Assembly: GCA_016710265.1 (NCBI GenBank)
Contig: JADJJL010000007.1
Coordinates: 248,001 to 312,000 of the forward strand
Length of the DNA: 64,000 nucleotides
Reading direction: 5' to 3'
Source: Saprospiraceae bacterium
GTDB taxonomy: Bacteria > Bacteroidota > Bacteroidia > Chitinophagales > Saprospiraceae
Position 1 is the stretch's first letter. Each line of letters begins with the position of its first letter. The notes under the pieces were generated by a model that saw nothing but the letters and a program-made list of their open reading frames with translations, did no database searches and was not told the origin of the DNA. Below are positions 55,190 to 63,112 of the stretch, in pieces. The position numbers and the translations under genes were made by a program.

Positions 55190-55840
55190 ATGATTTACAA
55201 TGTTTTAAACATAAGAAAGAAACTTTACATCTTAATATTGCTTGTAGCGTCCTTTACTCTTTTTTCATTGGATTCCTATGCCCAAAATAAATCAAGTTCA
55301 AAAAAGAAAAAGACCTCAAAAAAAGAATCTGACTATAAACTAATGGAACATTTATGGTTTGGAGGAGGCTTAACATTACAATTTGGGAGTTCTATATTGG
55401 GTAATGGATCCTTAAGTGGAAATGTATTCAATGTCGGAGTATCCCCAATGGCTGGGTATAAACTAACCAATTGGTTATCTTTTGGCCCAAGATTCGAGTT
55501 TAGCTATTATACAGGGAGATATGCCGGTGGTTCTGACATCTATAAATTGTCTATCACAAACTACAGTTTCGGCGTTTTTAACAGAATGAAATTTTTTAGA
55601 ACTTTTTTTTCACACATTGAGTTCGCTAGAAACAGTGATTTTTATTGGACCGGATTTTTTGATGCAAATAATAAGTTTGTCTTAGAAAGAGATTGGAGCA
55701 ATCACCTTTATACCGGATTAGGTTATAATTCTGGCGGAGATTTTGGTTATGAGTTTTATGTAATGTATGATTTTTTAGCTCCAGATGATGTGGCCAATTT
55801 GCCAATTGTTTATCGAGTTGGTTTTACATACAAGTTTTAA
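55190..55840 (+). CDS. Putative outer-membrane beta-barrel protein with Lys-rich linker
   Basis: 216 aa. A signal peptide (about 1-31, ending SYAQ) is followed by a strongly basic Ser/Lys stretch (NKSSSKKKKTSKKESD). Alternating aromatic/hydrophobic strands then run to a terminal Phe (YRVGFTYKF), typical of an eight-stranded-type barrel recognised by BAM. No enzymatic motif is seen; function unknown. Its 3' end overlaps the convergent TonB receptor gene by 4 bp. Confidence 0.7.
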   Translation: MIYNVLNIRKKLYILILLVASFTLFSLDSYAQNKSSSKKKKTSKKESDYKLMEHLWFGGGLTLQFGSSILGNGSLSGNVFNVGVSPMAGYKLTNWLSFGPRFEFSYYTGRYAGGSDIYKLSITNYSFGVFNRMKFFRTFFSHIEFARNSDFYWTGFFDANNKFVLERDWSNHLYTGLGYNSGGDFGYEFYVMYDFLAPDDVANLPIVYRVGFTYKF

Positions 55841-57516
55841 ATTCTAACTGTAATGCCAAATGAATAATGCCTTAATGCTTGAGGATATAAACCTTTATAA
55901 AAATAACTACCGTTCGATCCTGCACCAATATATGGATCTGGCTCAGGACTGGTATCCGATGTAAATCTAGAAAGCCAACCGTGTGTACTGTATTTCTCAT
56001 TCCATACATTATAGCATTGTATAAAAGAATTGAATTGGATTCCTTTCCAATTTACTTGATGAGATATTCTTAAAATACCAAATTGATACATTGGCAATTT
56101 GGCTTCCTCAGAAAATGAAAGATCAAGGTATTGAATCCCAACTACTTTATGTGCATAGTTAAGAGTCAAAGGCAACTTTTTAACAAACTCATAAATTTTT
56201 ATCTGCATATTGGAATAAACCATCCAATCTGGAGAAAAGGCTAACTTATGTTTATTCACTTTACGAGGCGGCATTTCATTTTGGGGCTCCCCATAATGTG
56301 GTAAAAACTCTTCAAATATTCCAGAACGGCTATTAGACAAATTACCAGCGCCAGTAAAAATTATTGCTCGCCATGGAGACCAATTCACATTCATTTCAAT
56401 GCCAGTTCGATGTGCACTTGGTATTTGTACCCTAAGAGGATCACCAGTTTGATTCAGAGCTCCAGTTAATGCTAAATAATTGATGTATTCTAAATGATAA
56501 AAATTGGCACTCACTGATAATTTAGAATTTCTGAAAATTCCACCAACTTCGAAATCCAAAAGCTTTTCTTTGTTTACTTCTGGGTTAGACAATACATCTT
56601 CTCTATAAGGTTCCCGTTCATAATAACTTGCAGATGCGCTCAAATTTAAATTTGAAGTGGGAGAAAATTGCAAAGCCAATTTAGGATTCCACAAAAAGAA
56701 GTTTCTGGAATATTTCAATAAGCCATATTGATCATCTTCGCCGTTAATTTGATAATTTACACCGCGGCCATGAATATCAATAATAAATAGAATCTTAGGA
56801 TTAATCTGTAAGGCGCTTTTACCAAATGCAGCAAATTCGGATTTATTTCCTATATTTCGGTAATAGTCCATTCCAATACCTTCGGTGTTTTCAAGTTTAA
56901 CCCAACTCACTTTACCAAAATGATTACCATTGTAATGGGAACCAGACAAACCATAACTGTATTTAAATATTGAATTTAAATTTTGATCGATGCCTAAATA
57001 AAAATAATAAAAATCATTGTCTAGCCATTTTCGCCTCACCAAATCTGATCTAGCACTATCGTTATGAATCAATTGGTAGTCTGATAAAATTGCATTGGAT
57101 TTATAGTTTTCATAATATCCAGATCCTTTGGTATAATTCGCATTGACAACCAGATTTGATTTTGAGTTTAATTGATAATGATAGAATAGTTGTACATGAT
57201 TTTGCATATACTGATCCAACTCATCTTCATAGGGCTCTCCGATTTTTTCTCGACCAGCCACATTGTATTTGATTAATGAATCCTGATTAAAAAATGAAAA
57301 GGGTAAACCAAACCATGCTTGTCCAGTCCGCTCATTTCCTCGTATAAAATTTACACGCAAACTACTTTTAGGTTTTATAATTGCACCACTTAAAAACAAA
57401 GCTTTCAAATCACTGGAAGATCTTTCAATAAACCCATCTGACTTTTGCTGACTAAATCTGGCTTCTACGATATATTTACCGCTCATTAATCCGGAATGCA
57501 AATTCAAACTCCACAA
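55837..57516 (-). CDS. TonB-dependent receptor, C-terminal barrel fragment
   Basis: 559 aa from the first ATG. The frame is open upstream to about 57590 and there reads FGAAVDIYLNKVYAKPFAEL, the end of a TonB plug domain, so this is the barrel half of the receptor begun at 58256. The barrel strands and terminal SFGITVRI are intact. With the fragment 57591-58256 it makes a receptor of about 800 aa. The break is a frameshift, most simply one G missing from the run at 57607-57611. The TPP riboswitch upstream points to thiamine or its precursors as substrate. Confidence 0.85.
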   Translation of the reverse strand: MWSLNLHSGLMSGKYIVEARFSQQKSDGFIERSSSDLKALFLSGAIIKPKSSLRVNFIRGNERTGQAWFGLPFSFFNQDSLIKYNVAGREKIGEPYEDELDQYMQNHVQLFYHYQLNSKSNLVVNANYTKGSGYYENYKSNAILSDYQLIHNDSARSDLVRRKWLDNDFYYFYLGIDQNLNSIFKYSYGLSGSHYNGNHFGKVSWVKLENTEGIGMDYYRNIGNKSEFAAFGKSALQINPKILFIIDIHGRGVNYQINGEDDQYGLLKYSRNFFLWNPKLALQFSPTSNLNLSASASYYEREPYREDVLSNPEVNKEKLLDFEVGGIFRNSKLSVSANFYHLEYINYLALTGALNQTGDPLRVQIPSAHRTGIEMNVNWSPWRAIIFTGAGNLSNSRSGIFEEFLPHYGEPQNEMPPRKVNKHKLAFSPDWMVYSNMQIKIYEFVKKLPLTLNYAHKVVGIQYLDLSFSEEAKLPMYQFGILRISHQVNWKGIQFNSFIQCYNVWNEKYSTHGWLSRFTSDTSPEPDPYIGAGSNGSYFYKGLYPQALRHYSFGITVRI

Positions 57517-57590
57517 AGAAGTATTAAATGAGCCAATTTGAGTTTTTAGTTCGGCAAAAGGTTTTGCATAAACTTTATTTAAATAAATAT

Positions 57591-58256
57591 CTACTGCTGC
57601 TCCGAACCCCCAGTTCCAGCTCTTCCTGGCACGAAACCTGATAAAATATCAATCCTATCTGTATTACCAATTAAATCTGGTGTATTCACAAAATAAGTTC
57701 TTGAAGATTCCTGATCGTTTAATGGAATTCCATTGAGATTCACTTGTACTTGATTAGGATCTATCCCTCTGATTCTAAATCCAGTGTATCCGATGCCATT
57801 TCCTGCCTCTGATTGAACCTGGACAGAAGCCAATGATTGGAGTAAATATGGAATATCTTTGACATCAGACTTATTTTTCAATTCTTCTAAACTTAAAGAA
57901 TTTGAACTAATTAATTTATCAGATTGCCATCGGTTACTAATTATACTGACTTCATTGAGTCTAATGCTTTTGGAATTCAAATTTACTTGTATAAAATCTG
58001 TAATTGCATCAATAGAAACTAAGGAGAATAAACCATTTGGATCCGTCAATGATAAATAGTACTTTTCATTCATGACTAAGTATAGATTTATAACTCCATT
58101 TGAGTCTGTCATCATACTTTGCTTAGTTTCATGTACATAGACACCCAAATTAGATATAGGAATTCCAATTTCGTCTACAAATTTTACAACAACAAGTGTT
58201 TGCGAATGTAATTTCACAATTCCTATAAGAAATAAAATAAAAAGTAACTTTTTCAT
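57591..58256 (-). CDS. TonB-dependent receptor, N-terminal plug fragment (TPP-controlled)
   Basis: 221 aa. It has a signal peptide (about 1-18, ending LHSQ), a carboxypeptidase-like regulatory domain (about 20-95) and most of the plug (LPYLLQSLASVQVQSE-like sequence, GYTGFRIRGIDPNQVQVNLN, GIPLNDQESSRTYFVNTPDL). It ends GRAGTGGSEQQ-stop where FGAAV of the plug should follow. One added G at 57607-57611 would give GRAGTGGFGAAVDIYLNK and join the two fragments. It is the first gene after a TPP riboswitch, so it is presumed to import thiamine. Confidence 0.85.
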   Translation of the reverse strand: MKKLLFILFLIGIVKLHSQTLVVVKFVDEIGIPISNLGVYVHETKQSMMTDSNGVINLYLVMNEKYYLSLTDPNGLFSLVSIDAITDFIQVNLNSKSIRLNEVSIISNRWQSDKLISSNSLSLEELKNKSDVKDIPYLLQSLASVQVQSEAGNGIGYTGFRIRGIDPNQVQVNLNGIPLNDQESSRTYFVNTPDLIGNTDRIDILSGFVPGRAGTGGSEQQ

Positions 58257-58259
58257 CTA

Positions 58260-58288
58260 TACAGCATTTTAATATTGGAAATGCTGTA
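58260..58288 (-). promoter_or_regulatory. Hairpin between TPP riboswitch and start codon (likely expression platform)
   Basis: On the reverse strand TACAGCATTT and AAATGCTGTA form a perfect 10-bp stem around a 9-nt loop. It ends 3 nt before the ATG at 58256. No T run follows, so it is more likely to gate ribosome access than to terminate transcription. Confidence 0.5.
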
Positions 58289-58299
58289 GAAGATTACAT

Positions 58300-58376
58300 T
58301 TTCCCTTATCGGAATTACCCGGTCAGGTTCAATGGGTATAATCTCAGCCGGTGAGAATTCACTTATACGGCACCCC
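58300..58376 (-). ncRNA. TPP riboswitch (THI element)
   Basis: The reverse strand shows the conserved core in order: GGGGTGCC, then CTGAGA inside GGCTGAGATTATACCC, then ACCTGACCGGGTAAT, then GGGAA. These are the P1, J2/3 pyrimidine-sensing (CUGAGA) and pyrophosphate-sensing parts of the thiamine pyrophosphate aptamer. It lies 43 bp upstream of the TonB-receptor start. High TPP should lower receptor expression (family knowledge). Confidence 0.95.
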
Positions 58377-58386
58377 AATTAATTTA

Positions 58387-58418
58387 CAAAATTACAAATT
58401 CAAACTAAACTTCGCAAA
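58387..58418 (-). promoter_or_regulatory. Promoter of the TPP-riboswitch transcript
   Basis: On the reverse strand TTTG (58415-58418) and TAATTTTG (58387-58394) are separated by 20 nt, a near-perfect Bacteroidota promoter. Transcription would start a few bases before the aptamer's first stem. The -33 box lies inside the 3' end of the upstream kinase gene, so the receptor can be transcribed independently. Confidence 0.6.
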
Positions 58419-58906
58419 TAAAAATTCACTAAGCTTAACCTTTGCTGGCCTACCCCACTTATAATCTGGTATTTTAATCCATTTTTGCTTATGGTGGTAA
58501 GATAAATTTTAAACAACATTTCCCTATCCATTGGATGCTCTCTCAAAGGATCATAAATCCAAGGCAAATCCGGAAAGCAAATCAAGTATAAGTCAGGAGC
58601 GTTTGTATGCCAAAGTTCCATTAAATGCTCATTAATTCCACCATATTTTACTTGTTGCCAAACAATATAAGTTAATAAATCGCCATCTTCAATCTGTAAA
58701 TTAGCATTTGAATGACAATTTATAGCTTTAGTATGTTGACTAATAGCCATTTGTGTAATTTCATTCTTTGTGTAAAGGGGGCCGTTTTCATTCAGATATT
58801 GACGACTATATTCAGGAATCAACTTACCTTTGTATTGGTACGATATAAAGTTGGCCAGACTGGTCTTCCCGCTTGACTCAGGACCTGTGAAAACTATTCT
58901 CATCAA
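58400..58906 (-). CDS. P-loop ATPase, NadR-like kinase (AAA_28)
   Basis: 168 aa. Walker A is FTGPESSGKTSL at about residues 6-17. PEYSRQYL, LQIEDGDLLTYIVWQQ and FPDLPWIYDPLREHP follow the pattern of the NadR ribosylnicotinamide-kinase domain. Such proteins occur beside PnuC/PnuT transporters and TPP-controlled receptors in Bacteroidota; here no pnuT is present in the window. Substrate may be thiamine or nicotinamide riboside (inference). It lies just upstream of the TPP-controlled receptor on the same strand. Confidence 0.78.
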   Translation of the reverse strand: MMRIVFTGPESSGKTSLANFISYQYKGKLIPEYSRQYLNENGPLYTKNEITQMAISQHTKAINCHSNANLQIEDGDLLTYIVWQQVKYGGINEHLMELWHTNAPDLYLICFPDLPWIYDPLREHPMDREMLFKIYLTTISKNGLKYQIISGVGQQRLSLVNFYLRSLV

Positions 58907-58935
58907 ATATCAGTTAATAAAGGAATTAAAAAATC

Positions 58936-59496
58936 ATGCACGACATTGAGCCATATTACCATTGGCGTGGACTTTACGATAGTGCGGAAGACGAAAAATC
59001 GCCTTTTGCAGGTCAAATCTATTCTGAATTTAATTATACGAATAAGATTTACAACTATTATATTCATCCTCAATGGGATAATTTTGGTTCTGCAAATCTA
59101 TATATAAAAATACTTTATATCGATTATGATATTGGATTTACGATAATAGAGCTAATAGGAGAATGGAATGATTGCATTGAAAATGATATAATGTATTTAA
59201 AACGGGATGTAATTGACAAATTACTAAACGAAGAAGTTGTAAAATTTATGCTTATTTGTGAAAATGTTCTTAATTTTCATGGATCAGACGATTGCTATTA
59301 TGAAGAATGGAAAGAAGATGTAGACGAACAAGATGGTTGGATCTGTTTTATTAATACCTTGCCGCATGTTCAAGATGAAATGAAAAGAACCATGATTCAT
59401 CATTACGTAAATTTTGGAAAAAAATTAGATGATATACATTGGCGAAAATTAAATCCTCAGATGCTTTATGAATATATTGAACAAAAAATATTGTAA
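58936..59496 (+). CDS. Hypothetical protein, acidic
   Basis: 186 aa, rich in Asp, Glu, Tyr and Trp, with no signal peptide, membrane segment or recognised motif. It begins MHDIEPYYHWRGLYDSAEDE. Its stop codon is immediately followed by the era ATG, so the two are co-translated. I do not recognise a function; similar small proteins next to era seem to be a Bacteroidota feature (impression, not verified). Confidence 0.8.
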   Translation: MHDIEPYYHWRGLYDSAEDEKSPFAGQIYSEFNYTNKIYNYYIHPQWDNFGSANLYIKILYIDYDIGFTIIELIGEWNDCIENDIMYLKRDVIDKLLNEEVVKFMLICENVLNFHGSDDCYYEEWKEDVDEQDGWICFINTLPHVQDEMKRTMIHHYVNFGKKLDDIHWRKLNPQMLYEYIEQKIL

Positions 59497-60390
59497 ATGA
59501 CACGAGCAGGATTTGTGAGTATAATTGGCTTACCAAATAGTGGAAAATCTACTTTGGTTAATGCTTTAAGTGAAGGTAAAATTAGTATTGTTTCGCCTAA
59601 ACCACAAACCACAAGACAAAGGGTTTTTTCTATTGTCAATAAAGATTCGTTGCAGATTATATTTTCTGACACACCGGGTTGGATCCTTGATGCAAAATAC
59701 CCTCTTCATAAGTTGATGAATGATAAAATTTCTGAGTCCTTGTCCGATGCAGATCTTATTGTCATTTTAGTAGATGGACAAAAAGGAATTCAAGAATTTA
59801 TCCAAATACATGAACTTACATCTAAAATAGATCATTTACCGAAATTGATTGTAATCAATAAAATAGATCTTCTCATTCAAACACAACAAGAACAACTTTT
59901 AGCTGAAATTCAAAAAATGATTTCAGATATTCCCGTTTTTCTTATTTCTGCTAAAACTGCACATGGTGTTCCAGAATTAATGTCAAACATAGAAAATAAA
60001 ATACCCGAACATCCCTTTTACTTTCCTGACGATATCATCAGTGATAAACCTATTCGCTTTTTTATTTCCGAATTAATAAGGGAGCAAATATTTTTTCAAT
60101 ATCAAGATGAAATACCATATTCGGTATTTGTCGAAATCTATAGCTGTAAAGGTGTAGATGAAGGTCTTGAAATGGCTAAAATAGAAGCAATCATCCATGT
60201 TTCCAAAGAGAGTCAAGTTTCAATAATGTTGGGTAAAGGAGGTTCAAAAATTAAAGCACTAGGTATAAGTGCAAGAAAGGAAATTGAAAGCTATTTGGGC
60301 CAAAAGGTCTATTTAGGATTAACTGTTAAAATTAAAAAAGACTGGAGAAATAACCAGGCTTTCATAGAAAAATCAGGAATATTAAGATGA
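59497..60390 (+). CDS. era: GTPase Era
   Basis: 297 aa. The G domain has GLPNSGKST (G1), the switch region PKPQTTRQRVFS, SDTPGW (G3) and INKID (G4). The C-terminal KH domain has IMLGKGGSKIKALGISARKE. Era binds the 3' end of 16S rRNA in 30S maturation. It abuts the preceding gene and overlaps der by 4 bp (ATGA). Confidence 0.96.
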   Translation: MTRAGFVSIIGLPNSGKSTLVNALSEGKISIVSPKPQTTRQRVFSIVNKDSLQIIFSDTPGWILDAKYPLHKLMNDKISESLSDADLIVILVDGQKGIQEFIQIHELTSKIDHLPKLIVINKIDLLIQTQQEQLLAEIQKMISDIPVFLISAKTAHGVPELMSNIENKIPEHPFYFPDDIISDKPIRFFISELIREQIFFQYQDEIPYSVFVEIYSCKGVDEGLEMAKIEAIIHVSKESQVSIMLGKGGSKIKALGISARKEIESYLGQKVYLGLTVKIKKDWRNNQAFIEKSGILR

Positions 60391-61688
60391 GATTTACAGC
60401 AGCTATAGTAGGAAGGCCCAATGTCGGGAAATCTACCCTGTTCAACAGAATGGTAGGAAAACGAAAATCAATTGTGGATAATATTAGTGGGGTGACCCGT
60501 GATAGGATATACGATCAAGCCGATTGGAACGGAAAAACCTTTTTTGTCGTAGACACGGGTGGCTTTGTTGCACATTCAGAAGACATTTTTGAAAAACAGA
60601 TTAGACGACAAGTAGAAGTAGCGATTGAAGAGTCAAGTGTAATCTTATATATGACAGATGTAACTACAGGCATTACAGATTTGGATGAAATGGTTGCAAA
60701 AATGCTAAGAAAAGTCAAAAAGAAAAAACTTCTGGTTGTAAACAAGGTAGACAATCATGAAAGACTTATGTTGGCTCAGGAATTTTGGAGTCTTGGATTT
60801 GATGACATGTTTTGTATTTCCGCAATCACTGGAAGTGGTACGGGAGAACTTATGGATGAGATAGCCAAAATGGTACCAGATGAAGTACTGACAATGCCGG
60901 ATGTTCCAAAGTTTGCTATAATTGGTCAACCGAATGTAGGTAAATCATCATTGATTAATGTCTTTTTGGGAGATGAAAGACATATGGTAACAGACATTGC
61001 TGGCACTACTAGAGATCCCGTCCATTCTGAATACAATAAATTTGGAAAGCACTTTATGCTGATTGACACTGCAGGTGTAAGAAAAAAATCCAGAGTACAT
61101 GAAGATTTGGAATTCTATTCTGTAATTAGGGCTATTCGGTCGATTGAAGAAGCCGATATTTGCTTTTTAGTTATGGACGCCACCATGGGGATTGAAGCAC
61201 AGGATATGGAATTGGTTTCCCATGTTATTAAGAAAAACAAGGGCTTGGTAATTCTTGTCAATAAATGGGACTTGGTCCAAAAAGATACAAATTCGTCTAG
61301 AGATTTTGAAAAAAATATCAAAGCTAAAATGGCTCCTTTTACTGATGTACCTGTTCTGTTTATTTCGGCATTAGAGAAACAGCGGGTTTTTCAGGCCATT
61401 GAAAAGGGCCTTGAAGTTTTTGAAAATCGTACAAGAAAAATAAGAACTTCTGAACTGAATGAAAAAATGCTAGAAGCCATTGGCAAAATTCCACCACCTT
61501 CCTATAGAAATCATTTAATAAAAATTAAGTACATCACTCAAATTGAAAAGGAATATCCTGTTTTTGCTTTTTTTGCAAATTATCCAGATCAAATTAAAGG
61601 TAGTTATAAACAGTTTCTAGAAAATCAATTGAGGTCATTGTTCAATTTCAATGGAGTTTCAATTAGGCTCATTTTTAAAGAAAAATAA
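60387..61688 (+). CDS. der: Ribosome-associated GTPase Der (EngA)
   Basis: 433 aa. Two tandem G domains are visible: the first with GRPNVGKSTLFNRM, DTGGF and NKVD, the second (from about 175) with GQPNVGKSSLINVF, DTAGVRKKSR and NKWD. A C-terminal KH-like domain follows. Der is essential for 50S maturation. The era-der overlap suggests joint control of small- and large-subunit assembly. Confidence 0.97.
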   Translation: MRFTAAIVGRPNVGKSTLFNRMVGKRKSIVDNISGVTRDRIYDQADWNGKTFFVVDTGGFVAHSEDIFEKQIRRQVEVAIEESSVILYMTDVTTGITDLDEMVAKMLRKVKKKKLLVVNKVDNHERLMLAQEFWSLGFDDMFCISAITGSGTGELMDEIAKMVPDEVLTMPDVPKFAIIGQPNVGKSSLINVFLGDERHMVTDIAGTTRDPVHSEYNKFGKHFMLIDTAGVRKKSRVHEDLEFYSVIRAIRSIEEADICFLVMDATMGIEAQDMELVSHVIKKNKGLVILVNKWDLVQKDTNSSRDFEKNIKAKMAPFTDVPVLFISALEKQRVFQAIEKGLEVFENRTRKIRTSELNEKMLEAIGKIPPPSYRNHLIKIKYITQIEKEYPVFAFFANYPDQIKGSYKQFLENQLRSLFNFNGVSIRLIFKEK

Positions 61689-62222
61689 ATGACTGTAGAG
61701 AAAACATTTATTGAAGGACTTTATGTGATTCATCCCAAAGTTCATTCCGACGAGCGTGGATATTTTATGGAGAGCTATCATCAGTCTAACTTGGACAACT
61801 TAATCTCATCTTATCATTTTGTTCAAGACAATGAAGCTTGTTCAAATTATGGAGTAGTAAGAGGTTTACATTACCAACTTGCGCCTCACGCACAAACCAA
61901 ATTAGTTAGGGTAATCAGCGGTCGTGTCATTGATGTAGCCTTAGATTTAAGAAAAGATAGCTCTACCTATGGAAAACATTTTGCGATTGAATTAACGGGT
62001 GAAAATAAAATACAGTTAATCATTCCAAAAGGATTTGCACATGGTTATTCTGTATTGGAAGATCAAACTATCTTTTTTTATAAATGCGATGATTTTTATC
62101 ATCCATCATTGGAAAATGGTATTAACCCCTTAGACCCAATATTAAATATTGATTGGGGTCTACCTCTTCATCAAATTAAAATCTCTACGAAAGATCAACT
62201 GCTGCCCAATTATTTTATTTAA
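61689..62222 (+). CDS. rfbC: dTDP-4-dehydrorhamnose 3,5-epimerase
   Basis: 177 aa cupin. Motifs are HSDERGYFMESYHQSNLDNL, VVRGLHYQLAPHAQTKLVRV (with the catalytic His), DVALDLRKDSSTYG and PKGFAHGYSVLED. It epimerises dTDP-4-keto-6-deoxyglucose at C3 and C5 in dTDP-L-rhamnose synthesis. It starts directly after the der stop codon and is followed by rfbD 8 bp later. Confidence 0.95.
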   Translation: MTVEKTFIEGLYVIHPKVHSDERGYFMESYHQSNLDNLISSYHFVQDNEACSNYGVVRGLHYQLAPHAQTKLVRVISGRVIDVALDLRKDSSTYGKHFAIELTGENKIQLIIPKGFAHGYSVLEDQTIFFYKCDDFYHPSLENGINPLDPILNIDWGLPLHQIKISTKDQLLPNYFI

Positions 62223-62230
62223 ACACAAAT

Positions 62231-63112
62231 ATGCAAAGTATTTTAGTAACTGGTGCAGAAGGTCAAGTAGGAAAGGAGCTAAAAGAAATTAGTGCAAAAT
62301 ATTCAGCCCTAAAATATATTTTCTATAATAAAGAACAATGGCCTATTGACGATGAGTATTTGTCTAATCAAATATTGTTGAGTGAAAGGCCAAAGCTCGT
62401 ATTAAATCTTGCAGCTTATACGAAAGTGGACCAAGCTGAGGAAGAGATTAAAGAATGTTTAAAAATAAACAGGGATGCAGCAATTTCATTAAGTAAAAGC
62501 TGTGCAAACCAAGGAATAAAATTCATTCAAATTTCAAGTGACTATGTTTTTAACGAACAAGATTTTATTCCAATAAAAACAGCAACCATTAAAAAACCAC
62601 AAGGGATATACGCCATCTCTAAATCTCAAGCTGAAGATGGAATTTTAAGAAACAATAATGATGCATTGATCATTAGAAGTTCGTGGATATACTCCTCATA
62701 TGGCCACAATTTTGTAAAAACCATGCTGAAACTCGCAGAGAAGAATCAAGAAATACGAGTAGTTAATGATCAAATTGGTTCACCCACTTATGCGGCAGAT
62801 TTAGCTGGATTTTTGAATTTCATAACAGTTCAATATATTCATTTTGGCAAATGGAACCCTGGAATATTCCATTACGCAAATCAAGGACAAACAAGTTGGT
62901 TTGATTTTGCTATAAAGATTTTCTTATTAGGCAAAATAAATATTAAAACAATACCAATCAAAACTTCTGAATATATTACCAAAGCCATCAGACCTAAGTA
63001 TAGCGTTTTAGATTGTTCAGATACGATTAGAACATTTGGTTTGGAAATCCCATTTTGGGAAGATAGTCTTCAAATTTGTATTGATAAAATATTGCAAGGA
63101 AACGGAATATGA
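62231..63112 (+). CDS. rfbD: dTDP-4-dehydrorhamnose reductase
   Basis: 293 aa extended SDR enzyme. The NAD(P) loop is ILVTGAEGQVGKELKE, and the catalytic Tyr/Lys pair is in IYAISKSQAED. NLAAYTKVDQAEEE and RSSWIYSSYGHNFVKTML are family-typical. It completes dTDP-L-rhamnose, a precursor of surface polysaccharide. rfbA and rfbB are not in the window. Its stop overlaps the next start (ATGA). Confidence 0.94.
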   Translation: MQSILVTGAEGQVGKELKEISAKYSALKYIFYNKEQWPIDDEYLSNQILLSERPKLVLNLAAYTKVDQAEEEIKECLKINRDAAISLSKSCANQGIKFIQISSDYVFNEQDFIPIKTATIKKPQGIYAISKSQAEDGILRNNNDALIIRSSWIYSSYGHNFVKTMLKLAEKNQEIRVVNDQIGSPTYAADLAGFLNFITVQYIHFGKWNPGIFHYANQGQTSWFDFAIKIFLLGKINIKTIPIKTSEYITKAIRPKYSVLDCSDTIRTFGLEIPFWEDSLQICIDKILQGNGI

